This document shows, in pieces, positions 1 through 10,534 of a stretch of 64,000 nucleotides of DNA. The position numbers were made by a program, and so were the translations under genes. The notes beneath the pieces were generated by a model. That model ran no database searches. It saw only the letters and a program-made list of their open reading frames with translations, and was not told the DNA's origin. Source of the DNA: Prionace glauca (lineage: Eukaryota; Chordata; Chondrichthyes; Carcharhiniformes; Carcharhinidae); contig CM075760.1 of NCBI GenBank assembly GCA_037974335.1, positions 8,305,432 to 8,369,431 on the forward strand, written 5' to 3'. Each line of letters begins with the position of its first letter. The first letter of the stretch is position 1.

Positions 1-259
1 CCTGTGTCTGTGGGAGTTTGCGCATTCTCCCTGTGGTTGCGTGGGTTTCCTCCGGGCGCTCCGGTTTCCTCCCATACCCCAAAAATGTGCTCTCAGGCTA
101 ATCGGTTTTTACCAAATTGACACTATTTCTTTCCTGAATCTGACTGAGTAGGGTTCCATTCATAGATATGCAGGGTAGAATAGGTGCAGGGTGATGTGGC
201 GGCGCGGGCTCGTTGGGCCGAAGGGCCTGTTTCCCGTGCTGGATTGTTCTTTGTTCTTT
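1..259 (+). mobile_element. tRNA-type SINE, 3' part, cut by the window edge
   Basis: The block carries the body of the common SINE of this window (the TTTCCTCC-GG-GCTCCGGTTTCC core at about 48-75) and ends in a GGGCCGAAGGGCCTG module and TTGTTCTTTG repeats. The tRNA-like head lies off the left edge. The same family recurs in both orientations throughout the window. Confidence 0.75.
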
Positions 260-267
260 GATCACCA

Positions 268-412
268 GCAGGTTATTCAATTATTATTGAATTCATATTC
301 CACCCTCTGCCGTGGTGGGATTCGAACCCGTGTCTCCAGAACATTAGCTGAGTTTCTGGATTAATAGTCTAGTGATAATACCCACCAGGCCATCACCTCC
401 CCCCCATCCCCC
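268..412 (-). mobile_element. second tRNA-derived SINE family, minus orientation
   Basis: Read on the minus strand the block begins with a tRNA-like A-box region and contains a B-box-like GGTTCGAATCCC, then runs into an AT-rich AATAATAATTGA tail. Shorter relatives lie at 18886-18972 (+) and 62685-62775 (-). It is a SINE and not a tRNA gene, because no cloverleaf 3' half follows. Confidence 0.6.
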
Positions 413-744
413 TGAGAGTCTGCGTACTGTAGCCCAATGACTGAGATTGGGCTGGTCTTGGTTCTGGCCTGGGGGGGTCGGACATTGAAAGCTTCCCACT
501 TATATTTTCATGGTTTGGATGTCTCTCAAACAGCTCCACTGTCACAACAGCTTTTAAGTGTGCTCCTGAGCAGCCTTCATTTCTCACTCAATGATGCACT
601 ATGACAAAGCTCGACTCCAGTGGGGAGCTTCATGGTGCTGGGGTGGAGTGTTGCTGCGGGGAAGGTGGGGATGAAGGTTGGCGCGAAGATGGAGCCCTGT
701 TTGATCCCAGTTTGCACTCGTACTGATTCTCTCACTGTAGTAAG
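413..744. other. no gene recognised
   Basis: This is unique-looking sequence of mixed composition. The short open frames here have no recognisable motif, and I see no repeat family that I can name. Confidence 0.5.
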
Positions 745-1229
745 GATGTGATTGCGCTGGAGGGAGTTCAGAGGAGGTTCACTGAGATGTTGCCTGGGAT
801 GGAGCAGCTGAGCTATGAGGAGAGACTTGATAGGCTTGGATTGTCTTCTTTAGAGCAGAGAAGACTGAGGGGGGACATGATTGAGGTGTATAAGATTATG
901 AGGGGTATGAACAGGGTGAATAGGAAGCAGCTGTTCCCCTTATTTGAAGGGTTAATAATGAAATGGCATCATTTTAAGGTGAGGGACAGGAGGTTTTGGG
1001 GCATTTGAAGAAAAATGTTTTCACCCAGAGGGTGGTGGGAGTCTGTAATCACTGACTGGGAGGGTAGTAGAGACAGGAAACCTCACAACCTTTTAAAAGC
1101 ACATAGATGAGCACTTTAATATTTTGACAGTTCAAACTCTATCAGCCAAATGCTGGAAGATGAATTAGTGCAAATATAGTTTTGTCAGTGCAGACTTGAT
1201 GGGCTGAAAGGCCCTTTCTGTACTATGAC
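745..1229 (+). mobile_element. CR1-like LINE, 3' fragment
   Basis: The plus-strand translation keeps the C-terminal reverse-transcriptase signature of these elements: a VQRRFTEMLPG block, a GLSSLEQRRLRGDMIEVYK block, and then the diagnostic GGGCTGAAAGGCC end module. It is 5' truncated and decayed. Its 3' end abuts the last codons of ZNF-1, whose final histidine region is interrupted here. Confidence 0.8.
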
Positions 1230-1236
1230 TGTGAAC

Positions 1237-1731
1237 TCACTGGTGTTTCTGCAGTTGGGATGACTGAGGGAATCCCTTCCCACACACGGTGCAGGTGAAC
1301 GGTCTCTCCCCAGTGTGAACTCGCTGGTGTGTCCGCAGGTCAGATGATGATCTGAATCTCTTTGTGCAGTGAGAGCAGCTGAACGGTCTCTCCTCAGTGT
1401 GAATGCGCTGGTGGGACATCATTAGCAGAGAGCTTTTGAAGTCACTCCCACAATCGAAGCATTTACAGGGTCTCTCCTGGATGTGAGTGACATTGTACCT
1501 CTGCGAGTAGGGCAACTGACTGAAAACCTTCCCACACAGACAGCAAGTGAATAGCCTCTCCCCAGTGTGAACTCGCTGGTGGCTCTGCAAATGAAAAAAC
1601 TGAGTGAATCCTTTCCCACACACAGAGCAGGTGAACGGTCTCTCCCCAGTGTGACTGCATTGGTGAATCTCCAGCTGAGATGGGAAACTGTATCACTTCC
1701 CATAGTCCCCACATTTCCACAGTTTCCCCAT
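1237..1731 (-). pseudogene. ZNF-1, C2H2 zinc-finger gene, broken
   Basis: This is the remnant of a finger-only C2H2 protein; relatives are nuclear DNA-binding factors. The presumed start is the ATG at 1731-1729, which heads the usual M-G-K-L-W-K-C opening. Finger 1 has lost its second cysteine (KCGDYGK) and meets an in-frame TGA at about 1693-1695. Downstream, the same frame carries about five more fingers with CSVC, CCLC, CFDC, CSHC and CTVC knuckles and TGERPF linkers. The CCLC finger has an irregular helix. The array ends at KHQ followed by TGA, where paralogues have HQRVHK, so the last zinc-binding histidine is missing, and LINE sequence begins just beyond. A second LINE (1983-3676) separates the array from its upstream splice block at about 3690-3850. 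All signs point to a dead gene. Confidence 0.85.
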
Positions 1732-1982
1732 GGTGTGGGTCCTTGTGAGTCTCCAGGTTAAACAATCAGTTAAATCTCACTCAGAACACGGGTACCGTCT
1801 CTGCTAGCTGTGAATGCTGTGATGTATTTTCAGGCTGTGTCACTGTTAAAGCACTTTCCAGTCAGTGCACTAGAACACTCTCACTCAGTCATATTTTTGC
1901 TAAAAAACATCTGATGTAGAGAGAACAGAAAAAGATTTCTCCTTTTCGATTGAAGGGCCGATGATATTGAGGTCAAGATGAT

Positions 1983-3676
1983 TTGCCGGGTGTTAGCGAT
2001 GGAAAGGTGGTAGGAATGGAGGGTCTTAATGACATTACTGTTACTAGAGAGGTGGTGCTCGACAGACTGGAGGGGCTGATTGTGGACAAGTCCCCAGGAC
2101 CGGATGGAATGCATCCGAGGGTTCTGAAAGAAATGGCGGAGGTGATAGTGGATGCCTTGGTGGTTATTTTCCAGACGTCGCTGGATTCCGGGGAAGTGCC
2201 GGAAGATTGGAAAACGGCTAATGTTACGCCGTTGTTTAAGAAGGGTGGCAGGCAAAAGGCGGGGAATTATAGGCCGGTTAGTTTAACGTCTGTGTTAGGT
2301 AAAATGTTAGAAACCGTCATTAAGGAGGAAATAGCGAGGCATCTTGAGGGGAATTGCTTGATAGGGCGGACGCAACACGGTTTCATTAAAGGGAAGTCGT
2401 GTCTGACAAATTTACTGGAGTTCTATGAGGATGTGTCTAGGGCAGTGGATGGAGGAGAGCCGGTGGATGTGGTCTTTCTGGATTTTCAGAAGGCGTTTGA
2501 CAAGGTACCTCACAAGAGGTTATTGCAGAAGGTCAGGGGACATGGAGTTGGGGGTAGGGTGTTAGCGTGGATAGAGGATTGGTTGTCAAATAGGAGGCAG
2601 AGAGTGGGGGTCAATGGATGCTATTCGGATTGGCGGTTGGTGACTAGTGGGGTGCCCCAGGGGTCGGTGCTGGGGCCTCAGCTATTTACCATTTATATAG
2701 ATGATCTGGAGGAGGGAACCGAGTGCAGGGTGTCGAAATTTGCTGATGACACCAAGATTGGGGGAAAGGCAAATTGTGCGGAGGGTGTGGAGAGTCTGCA
2801 GAAGGATCTAGATAGGCTGGGCGAATGGGCCAGGAAATGGCAAATGGAATTTAATGTTGGCAAGTGTGAGGTGGTCCACTTTGGTAGGAGGAATGGTAGG
2901 AAGGTCTATTACTTACGGGGCGAAAAACTGCAGCAGGCGACGGTGCAGAGGGACCTCGGGGTCCTTGTGCATGAGTCGCAAAAACCCAGCTTGCAGGTGC
3001 AGCAGGTGGTCAGGAAGGCGAATGGGATGCTGGCCTTCATAGCGAAGGGGATTGAATATAAAAGTAGGGAGGTCTTGCTGCAGCTGTATAGGGCATTGGT
3101 GAGGCCGCAGCTGGAGTACTGTGTGCAGTTTTGGGCGCCGCACCTGCGCAAGGATGTTTTGGCCCTGGAGGGAGTGCAGAGGAGGTTTACTCGGCTGATA
3201 CCGGAGTTGAGGGGATTGAGCTATGAGGAGAGGCTGAATAAACTAGGCTTGTACTCGTTAGAGTTTAGAAGAATGAGGGGAGATCTCATTGAGACGTATA
3301 AGATGATGAATGGGATGGATAGGATAGAGGTGGAGAGACTGTTCCCGCTCAAAAAAGACAGTAGGACTAGGGGGCACAGCCTCAAGATAAAGGGGGGGCG
3401 GTTTAGAACAGAGTTGAGGAGGAACTTCTTCACTCAAAGGGTGGTGAATCTCTGGAATTCTCTGCCCGTTGAAGTGGTGGAGGCTGCCTCGCTAAATATT
3501 TTTAAGAAACTGGTTGATGGGTTTTTGATAAGAGAAGGGATTAAGGGTTATGGGGAGAGGGCGGGAAGGTGGAGCTGAGTCACGACAGATCAGCCATGAT
3601 CTTATTGAATGGCGGGGCAGGCTCGAAGGGCCAGATGGCCTACTCCTGCTCCTATTTCTTATGTTCTTATGTTCTT
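1983..3676 (+). mobile_element. CR1-like LINE, 5'-truncated, with a long open RT frame
   Basis: A 531-codon open frame encodes most of a non-LTR reverse transcriptase: DKSPGPDGMHP, NYRPVSLTSV, TQHGFIKGKSC, FLDFQKAFDKVPH, SGVPQGSVLGP and the catalytic KFADDTKIGG block, then the C-terminal region ending GYGERAG. The 3' tail is TTCTTATG-type repeats after the GGCTCGAAGGGCC module. The 5' part (esterase ORF1, endonuclease) is missing. The five-base ATGAT occurs at both junctions (1978-1982 and 3677-3681), consistent with a short target-site duplication. The open frame and the close match to the copies at 26170, 39974 and 54070 indicate a recent insertion. It lies inside the minus-strand ZNF-1 gene. 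Confidence 0.92.
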
Positions 3677-3689
3677 ATGATGTGATGTT

Positions 3690-3850
3690 TGGTTTGAGAT
3701 TTCTGTCTGTAAGTCCTCACCTGATATCCTGTAAAAAAAATATTACAATAACCATCAGTGTCACTACATAATCGAAATTCAGAACAGACTATTCTAGTTT
3801 CTATAAAACATTCTTTCCTCATTCCCCAAAAGCTTAAATCTCCATCCCAC
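3690..3850 (-). other. conserved 3' splice-site block of ZNF-1
   Basis: Read on the minus strand, this matches the block found upstream of the other finger exons: a stretch near TCAGAATTT, a branch-point-like CTGAC-type region, a pyrimidine tract and ATTTTTTTTACAG, followed by GATATCAGG. The acceptor AG is near 3732. The finger exon should follow directly but is displaced by the LINE at 1983-3676. Confidence 0.6.
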
Positions 3851-4017
3851 ACTCTCCCTCCATTCTCACACTGCGGTATCTGATATTCACCCTCCCAATT
3901 CTTCTGAAGCTGCTGATTTAAGCTGATTGACAGATCCATGTCCTGGACACAGAGCTGAAAATCTCCATGCAGGCTGCCAGACAGATATCTGTCTATCTGA
4001 CTGGACTGACAATGTGT

Positions 4018-4596
4018 GGCATAGTAAAAAGTCTGACAACACCAGGTTTTAGTCCAACCGATTTATTTGATAATATTCTCACAAGCTTTCGAGGGGAACA
4101 ATGGGTGGGGGCGGGGCTCCCGGGTCTGTGCGCCTGAACCCGGAGACGTCACCGCGGAGCAGAGTGATTGCAATTGGCTGATTCAGGCAGGGCTCCATTG
4201 TGCCGTCGCAGTGACTCAGAGGGGCGTTCCCAGCACACAGTATCCCATTGGCAGCAATATCACTGCTTACAGAGGCAAAACACTGCGGATTGGACACCAG
4301 ATCAGCGCGGCTCGCGGTCAAAGCCCCGCCCACCCCCATGTGGGGTCAGGTTCCGCCCCCTCATTGTCCGCATGCGGGAGATTGACCAATGGCAACCTAT
4401 GGAGGGAAAAGGTTCATATTGTCAGTATTACGAATGCTCTGTCTGTCTGAGGCCAGAACTCTCCATTCACTTGACAAAGAGGGTAACCTCGAAAGCTTGT
4501 GAGAATATTATCAAATAAATCGGTTGGACTAAAACCTGGTGTTGTCAGACTTTTTACTGTGTTTACGCCAGTCCAACGCCGGCATACCCACATCAT
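4018..4596. repeat. fold-back repeat arms flanking a promoter-like core
   Basis: The left arm (about 4028-4097) and right arm (about 4488-4560, with a longer outer end to 4596) are reverse complements: GTCTGACAACACCAGG on the left and CCTGGTGTTGTCAGAC on the right. Between them lie about 390 bases of GC-rich sequence that is not part of the repeat. The same repeat occurs as a compact palindrome at 34098-34302 and as a single arm at 13287-13392. Confidence 0.8.
4105..4470 (-). promoter_or_regulatory. GC-rich CCAAT promoter, probably of ZNF-1
   Basis: The block has several NF-Y-type CCAAT/ATTGG elements (near 4176, 4245, 4288, 4387), GC boxes (CCCCGCCC near 4323; CCGCCCCC near 4353) and an NRF1-like GCATGCG near 4371, with no TATA box. 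It has the same character as the promoter blocks at 13.8, 33.5, 47.5 and 57.9 kb. Its position upstream of minus-strand ZNF-1 suggests that gene as its target. The direction is inferred. Confidence 0.5.
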
Positions 4597-4699
4597 AACG
4601 TATGGAGGACCAGATGGGCGCTGGTCGTCCAGCCAATCAGAGTCCGGGCCTTGTATCAATGGCTGCGCGGAGCTTCCTGTGGACATGAATGTGGGGGTT

Positions 4700-4832
4700 C
4701 GATCAGTGAGTTTGCTGATGGTCCAAAAATTGGTGTTGTGGTAAATAGTGAGGAGGAAAGCCTGAGATTACAGGACAATATGACTGTCTGGTTAGATGGG
4801 CATAACAGTGGCAAATGTAATTTAACCCTGAA
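4700..4832 (+). mobile_element. short CR1-like RT fragment
   Basis: The translation SEFADGPKIGVVVNSEEESL matches the catalytic ADD region and the following segment of these LINEs, with the second aspartate lost. It is only about 130 bases and clearly decayed. Confidence 0.6.
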
Positions 4833-4994
4833 ATATCAACTTGTCTGAGGTGGCTCTCTCTCTCTCTCAGGCCCTGGCTTTCCTGTGTTGTTCGTAATAC
4901 TGACAATATGAACCTTTTCCCCGACGTGTCTTAACCCTTCTGCCAGAAACTACAAAGGGTTGTAAATGAAGACCAGTCCATCACTCAAACCAGT

Positions 4995-5348
4995 CTCACA
5001 TCCGTTGACTCTGTGTATACTTCCGCTACCTTGGCAAAGTAGCCAGCATAATTAAGGACCCCACGCATCTCGGACATTCTCTCTTCCACCTTCTTCCATT
5101 GGTAAAAAGATATAAAAGTCTGAGGCCATGTGCTGACTGACTCAAAAACAGCTTCTTCTCTTCTGTCATCAGACTTTTGAATGGACCTACCTTGCATTAT
5201 GTTGATCTTTCCACCCTAGCTACGACTTAAACACTACATTCTGCACCTTCTTGTTTCTTTCTCCATAAACAGAATGCTTTGTCTGTATCATGAGCAAGAA
5301 ACAATGCTTTTCACTGTATGCTAATACATGTGACAATAAATCAAATCA
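4995..5348 (+). mobile_element. L2-like LINE, 3' end
   Basis: The plus strand encodes degraded C-terminal RT sequence (an AASIIKDP-like and a FFPAAVRLLN-like region can be traced) and ends in the diagnostic tail CACTGTATGCTAATACATGT followed by ACAATAAATCAAATC. The same tail, inverted, is at 9274, 14833, 18333 and 21535. Confidence 0.75.
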
Positions 5349-5462
5349 TTGCAGTAACAAATGTCGAAATGCTTGCTCCACACCCACAACCTTTCATCTG
5401 GTGTAAGACACAAACTCAAAGGGCCACTTTTCCCTGAACTTTCACACCAATCAGCATCCACA

Positions 5463-5875
5463 ATGTGGAGATGCCGGTGTTGGACTGAGGTGGGCACACC
5501 AGGTTAAAGTCTAATAGGTTAGTTTGGAATCATGAGGTTTCAGAGTCCCGCTCCTTCATCCATGATGAGGCTGACTTTCAGCAAGTAAGGGAGGACCAGA
5601 CTCAGCTCCATCCCTTTTTCATTCTGGTTGGAGGTCTAGCCACTCCAGCTCAGTCCTTCAGCCCCACCCCTCCTCTTCTCTTTGGTCCAGAACTTCTATC
5701 AATCAGTGCGGGCACTCATTAAATCTCCACACAGTAAGCTTTGAACATAAGGTTAATACCGGCCGTTCTGTATGGTCCACTCACCTGATGAAGAAGCAGC
5801 CCTCTGAATGCCCGTGATTCCAAATAAACCCTGTTGGACCTTAACTGGTGTTGTGAGACTTCTTATTCTGTATGG
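5463..5875. repeat. fold-back repeat, second type, with about 190 bases between arms
   Basis: The left arm begins GTGGAGATGCCGGTGTTGGA. The right arm ends with CCAAATAAACC-CTGTTGG and GTGTTGTGAGACTTCTTA. The intact palindrome is seen at 31784-31965. Here the centre (about 5575-5785) holds unrelated sequence, so either an insertion or capture has split the palindrome. Confidence 0.65.
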
Positions 5876-5984
5876 TCAGTGAGCAGGCTGGTTATTCCTA
5901 GATTTGCAAGTTTTTTAAAAAAAACTACAGGAAGAATTTTCCAAAATTTTGTTTGGATTTGAACACAGGGAGGAGGTAGCATGA

Positions 5985-6130
5985 GTGGGACAATGATTTC
6001 AGCTTTGGGGGACAAGAGAGGAAAATTTGTTCCATAGAAACTAGAATTGTCTGTTCTGAATTTTTCTTCTGCATTGACAGTGATGCCTTTTGTAAACTCT
6101 TTTCACAGCAGGTTGGAAGGGAAGAATTTG
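5985..6130 (+). other. conserved 3' splice-site block of ZNF-2
   Basis: The GGGGGACAAGAGAGGAAAA block, an AACTAGAATTGTCTGTTC stretch, and a TTTTGTAAACTC pyrimidine run ending in CACAG near 6108-6112 match the same region of ZNF-4, -8 and -9. It is the end of the last intron. The finger exon follows. The exact AG is uncertain because two AGs lie close together. Confidence 0.6.
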
Positions 6131-6448
6131 CAAACTGAAAACTCAGCCAAACATCACATTGACATCCGACGAGTTACTCGATTCATCAGGATCTGAATAT
6201 TATCTCTGAATTCAGAAGGCAAAATCTTTGTCTGTTCTGTCTGAGAGAAAATTCCAAACATCAGTGTGACTGGAAAAGCACCGAGACACGCACACCCGAG
6301 TGAACTGACTATGGAAAGAGTTTTAACCAGTTACACAGCCTGAAAAAACATAATTCACTATTCACATTGTGGAGTAACTGTTCACGCTGAGTGTGGATGA
6401 GGATTCAACTGATCACCAAATCCAGAGAGACACAAGGACACCAGCATC

Positions 6449-7288
6449 ATGGGGAAACCATGCAAATGCGATGACTGTGGGAAAGGATTCAATTACCCAT
6501 CCCTGCTGGAAATCCATCGACGCAGTCACACTGGGGAGAGACCATTCACCTGCCCTGAATGTGGGAAGGGATTCACTCAGTTATCAAACCTACAGACACA
6601 CCAGCAAAATCACACTGAGAGGCCATTCATTTGCCCTGAATGTGAGAAGGGATTCACTCAGTTATACAATCTGCGGATACACCAGAGAAAACACACAGGT
6701 GAAAGGCCTTTCACCTGCTTCGAATGTGCAAAAGGATTCACTAGATCCTCTGACCTGTTGAAGCACCAACGAATTTACACTGAAGAGAGGCCGTTCAGCT
6801 GTACTTTCTGTAGGAAGAAATTTAGGTTGTCTTCCAACCTCAGTGTACACCAGCGAGTTCACACTGGGGAGAAACCTTTCAGCTGTACTTGCTGTGGAAC
6901 GAGTTTCAGATCTTCATTCCACCTCAAAGTCCATCAACGAGTTCACATCAAAGAGAAGTCTTTCACCTGCTCAGAGTGTGGGGAAGGGTTCACTCAGTCA
7001 GCAAACCTGCTGAGACACCAGCGAATTCATACTGGGGAGAGGCCATTCACCTGCCCTGAATGTGGGAAAGGATTCATTGGAGCATTTGACCTACAGAAGC
7101 ACCAGCGAGTTCACACTGAGGAAAGGCCGTTCAGCTGCACTTCCTGTGGAAAGGGATTCAGGTCTTCATTCCACCTCAAAGATCACCAGCGAGTTCACAC
7201 CGGGGAGAGGCCATTCATCTGCTCCGAGTGTGGGAAGGGATTCATTCAGTCAGCCTACCTGTTGAGACACCAGCGAGTTCACAAGTAA
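6449..7288 (+). CDS. ZNF-2, C2H2 zinc-finger protein, 10 fingers
   Basis: The open frame of 279 codons encodes ten tandem C2H2 fingers and nothing else, so a nuclear DNA-binding protein is expected from the family. Knuckles run CDDC, CPEC, CPEC, CFEC, CTFC, CTCC, CSEC, CPEC, CTSC, CSEC, each with F and L core residues and mostly TGERPF-type linkers. Finger 4 ends HQRIY, with the last histidine changed to tyrosine, and the linker between fingers 2 and 3 is one residue short (HTERPF). The ATG at 6449 is chosen because it opens with the M-G-K-P-C-K-C motif that also heads ZNF-3, -8 and -9, and because the frame upstream is decayed finger sequence. A splice acceptor near 6112 puts the start in the last exon. 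The stop is TAA after HQRVHK. No KRAB or SCAN domain is seen. It may be functional. Confidence 0.88.
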   Translation: MGKPCKCDDCGKGFNYPSLLEIHRRSHTGERPFTCPECGKGFTQLSNLQTHQQNHTERPFICPECEKGFTQLYNLRIHQRKHTGERPFTCFECAKGFTRSSDLLKHQRIYTEERPFSCTFCRKKFRLSSNLSVHQRVHTGEKPFSCTCCGTSFRSSFHLKVHQRVHIKEKSFTCSECGEGFTQSANLLRHQRIHTGERPFTCPECGKGFIGAFDLQKHQRVHTEERPFSCTSCGKGFRSSFHLKDHQRVHTGERPFICSECGKGFIQSAYLLRHQRVHK

Positions 7289-7530
7289 CTACAGTGGTTG
7301 GATTCTGCTGTTGTGCTCTTGATCATATCCAAGTCTGAACCATATTCATGCTGACAGTTGGGGTTTGTGTTTGCTGATGTTAATCTCTGTAAGTGGGCTG
7401 GAGTTTAATATTCTGGATCTGTTGTTGATTGTGTTCTTGGGACTGCACTTTCCTTGTCTGTGATCATTCCCCATGTTTCAAGGACTCTCGTTAGAAATTA
7501 GTTTGTAACAACACTCTGAACTTTTACTCC
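7289..7530 (+). other. 3'UTR of ZNF-2
   Basis: The sequence after the stop (GGATTCTGCTGTTG, then GTTTGCTGATGTTAA and GGGCTGGAGTTTAATATTCT) is shared with the regions after ZNF-4, -8 and -9. This marks a common ancestral 3'UTR. It is cut short by the LINE fragment that follows. Confidence 0.6.
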
Positions 7531-7547
7531 AATCCTAAATTGGTCTC

Positions 7548-7930
7548 AGAATCATACGGTGTAGAACAGGCCCTTTGGCCCATTGAATCTGCACCAACAC
7601 CTGACCTGCCACCTCATCCCATTTACCAACACTTGGCTCACAGCCTTGAATGTTCTGGCATGCCAAATGCTTATGCAGGTACTATTTAAAGGCTCTGAGG
7701 GAACCCCCTCCAGCACACTCCCAGGCGGCAAATTCCAGACCGTCTCCACCCTCTGGATAAAAAAGTCTTTCCTCACAGCTCCCCACTCATCCTGCTCCTT
7801 GCCTTGTACTCATGTCCCATCGTGACTGACCCTTCAACTAAGGGGAACAGCTGCTCCTTATACACTCTGTCCATGTCTCTCATAATCCTGTACACCTCAG
7901 GTCACCCCTTAATCTTTTGTGGTCCCATGA
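7548..7930 (-). mobile_element. CR1-like LINE fragment
   Basis: On the minus strand there is the end module AGGCCCTTTGGCCC near 7568-7581 and RT C-terminal remnants (an RKDFFIQRV-like stretch and the LIETYK-like region), many lesions included. It is 5' truncated. Confidence 0.7.
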
Positions 7931-7939
7931 AAACAACTC

Positions 7940-9270
7940 AAGCTTACCCATTTTTGGTACGAACTCTACATTTCATTCCTGGAGAGGTTCAGTTGATTAA
8001 CATCTCCAATTAGAAAGTGCGGGTTAATCCAGACAATTCTCAGATTGCACATTACGCACAGTGACACATCCATTATCCACCAGAAAGAAGGAGAATGGGA
8101 ATTGGTGGAAAATTGAGAATTCCCAAATGTTACCCTTCCCACCTGGTACAGAAATCCCCTTGGCTTGGGAATGGAGACAAGATCAATTGAAGTGATGGAC
8201 TCTCAGAAATCACTGACAAATAACCTTACAAAAACCTTCAGAAATTTATGGACTGTTATAGAAATATCTGACATTCTCTTAAGTAGAAAATCTACATAAC
8301 AGCTTGCTGGCTGACAAACAAAGGACTGGCCTGTTATCTCTGTCAAGGACATGCCTCTAGCACAGGCCCATAATCAGGGCATTTCTGACTCTGATACAAT
8401 TGGATGGCACACATCTAACCCAACTGCATAAAGGTTAAAACAGGCTCTTGAGAGCAAAAAGGTTTTGAAGTGATCCGTACTGGCTTCAGCCCAACATCCA
8501 CTCTCTGGCTCACATCAGTTAGTCATTCAGAGAAGACTGTAGCCACTAGCACTCTGCATCATCCGTCCATTTGTCGCGGTGCATTCACTATTGTAATAAC
8601 TAACAAGGTCAAGGAAGTCATTTGGATACTAACGTGATGAAAGAAGTCACTTTGTTTTGTGTATTAACCACATATATTAATCAAATTACTGTATGATGAG
8701 TAACCAGTCATGAAACAGATTATTGTACAATTGATGAACCTTGATTAAGTTAGAAATAATGAATCAATAATCATATTGGAAAGACTGGATTTTCATTCAA
8801 AACTTAAGTTGAATTATTACATGTCTCTCTGTGAAAGAAACGGTAATTTCAGACAAACTGTTCTAATAATGAAGGATCCCTGATAAAGGTCCCGAGGAAT
8901 GGTACATTATAATCTTTAGTTTGATCCAGTGGATAGCAAAATACTTCAAAATCAAGAGATTTTAGCTCTCTTGTATTCTTGTCTGATGTACTGAGACTGG
9001 GTGGCCACTGTGCCTAAGAACTAATTGGATTAACCCGAGCAGCAGCTAGAGGTAATTATTAACCGAGGAGAAGCTTGACTCTGACACAGGGTGCTGGCCA
9101 CTCAGGGGTTAAAAGTCAGGGCTCCGTAATGATTTGTTGCTGGCTGATTACTGAAGACACTCACTCGAGGCAAGATTCACATGTCCATTTCAGCAAATGG
9201 GACTGTGTCTGAGACAGAGTTTTGAGAGCGGAATGCTGTGATGGATTAACACCTAGATAAAGTTGCAAAA
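7940..9270. other. gene-free AT-rich stretch
   Basis: No coding region is recognisable on either strand and no known SINE or LINE of this window matches. The composition is AT-rich, with many ATTA/TAAT words between 8600 and 8900. The section at about 8250-8560 has some features of an old insertion, but nothing that identifies it. Confidence 0.5.
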
Positions 9271-9273
9271 GTC

Positions 9274-9480
9274 ATTGATTTGATTTATTATTCTCAATGT
9301 ATTAACATACAGTGAAAAGTATTGTTTCTTGTGTGCCGTACAGAGAAAGGGTACCTTACGTAGAGGAGAGGATGCAGAATACAGTGTTACAGTCATAAGA
9401 GTTAGAATAAAGTTTTAGAAGTGCAGAACGAGTAGAAGATAGAATTAGAGGGTTTGCTGGGCACAGCTTGCAAGAAGTCG
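9274..9480 (-). mobile_element. L2-like LINE, 3' end
   Basis: It starts with the inverted tail TTGATTTGATTTATTATT and ACATACAGTGAAAAGTATTG, as in the copies at 14833 and 21535. Only the 3' untranslated part remains. Confidence 0.7.
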
Positions 9481-9635
9481 CCACACTTCAGCATCATCTT
9501 GGAAATTTCCCTGGATTGATATGCAAACATCTTTCCTTTAATAATCATTTTAATGTTATTGTTCTAAAACTAATTATCCAAAGAATCCTGTCCTGCCTTA
9601 ATTAAGTCTTGTTTAAATATACATTTTCTTTTCAT

Positions 9636-9790
9636 GGAGTGTGGGTGTCACCGACTAGGCCAGTATTTTTATTGTCTATTCCTAATTGCCCTTGAGGTGG
9701 TGGTGAGCTGCCCTTCCTGAACCGCTGCAGTCCCTGTGGTTTGAGGTACACTCGCAGTGTTGGAGAAGGAATTTACTTAATCATTTGTAG
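9636..9790. repeat. unnamed interspersed repeat
   Basis: The GGAGTGTGGGTGTCACC start and the TTGCCCTTGAGGTGGTGGTG section are typical of an abundant, degenerate shark repeat. The phrases GGGATGGGCA and ATGCCCATGTCCCACAAA at 19729-19790 and 63630-63661 probably come from the same larger element. The family is not named with confidence. Confidence 0.4.
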
Positions 9791-9887
9791 ATTGGGGTGA
9801 CTGAGATTAGTTGTGTTACTGATGAGAAAATCAGAGTACAATCAGATAAAACAGTGGGAAAGACAAAGAATCTACTCTGATGCATTT

Positions 9888-9998
9888 TAATCAAGCTGAT
9901 TTTGCATTTATTCAGAATATAACACTGCAGCCCAGTTCAAGAAGTTATCAACATCAGTAGAAACAAACTCCAACCGTCAGAACTGAAATATAGAAAAT
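9888..9998 (-). terminator. displaced 3'UTR end and AATAAA of ZNF-3
   Basis: The minus strand matches the 3'UTR ends of ZNF-6, -11 and -14: the AACATCAG-AGAAACAAA block at 9950-9966, then AATAAA at 9912-9907. ZNF-3 ends at 12021, so its poly(A) region now lies about 2.1 kb downstream, beyond inserted LINE sequence. Confidence 0.65.
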
Positions 9999-9999
9999 T

Positions 10000-10265
10000 A
10001 ACTGAACAGCAGGAGGCCATTCAGCCCATCATGTCTGTGCTGGCTTGAAAAGTACTGTCCAGTTTCATCCTATTTTCCAGCTCTTAATCTGTCCCTCTGT
10101 TGCTGCAGAATCTGAACTGCGCATCTAAGTTCCTGTTTAACGTGGTGAGGGTTTCTGCCTCTCCTGTCCTTTCAGGCAGTGAGTTCCAGATCCCCATGAC
10201 TCTCCGGGTGAAATGATTTCTTCACTAACCCTCCTAATTCTTCAACCCTTTATTCGCTGGATTTG
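10000..10265 (-). mobile_element. CR1-like LINE, 3' fragment
   Basis: The minus strand shows the end module near AGGAGGCCATTCAGCCC and the GTGAGTTCCAGATCCC region that, inverted, encodes the WNSLP-type C-terminal block. It sits in the split 3'UTR of ZNF-3. Confidence 0.65.
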
Positions 10266-10534
10266 AAAATTGAACAGATTGTAATTATATTAAAAATTTG
10301 CCAACTGGCTTCAGCTTTCTGCCACATAGCTTTACTTAACATATACTTTTATAATTGATTAATCTGGTGACCAGAACTGTGCTCAGCACTCTAGCTTACT
10401 CGAACTAGCATTTTATAAATATGAACAGAATATGTTGGGTAACCTCAGCAGGTCTGGCAGCATCTGTGTGGAGAAACAGAGTTAATTTTTTGGATCTAAA
10501 TGATCCTTCGACAGAACATTTTACAAAGCATTTT

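Noticed and set aside
1422-1765. Alternative-frame proteins over the zinc-finger arrays
   Set aside because: Frames such as those rich in SLSYQT- or WEGIHSV-like repeats are shadows of the finger repeats and appear over every array.
4067-4450. Open frame of 127 codons
   Set aside because: It lies in a GC-rich promoter block, overlaps other frames equally open, and has no motif.
8250-8560. Possible old LTR-like element in the AT-rich stretch
   Set aside because: A TG start and a CATAAAGG word are suggestive, but no matching second copy, primer-binding site or coding remains are visible.
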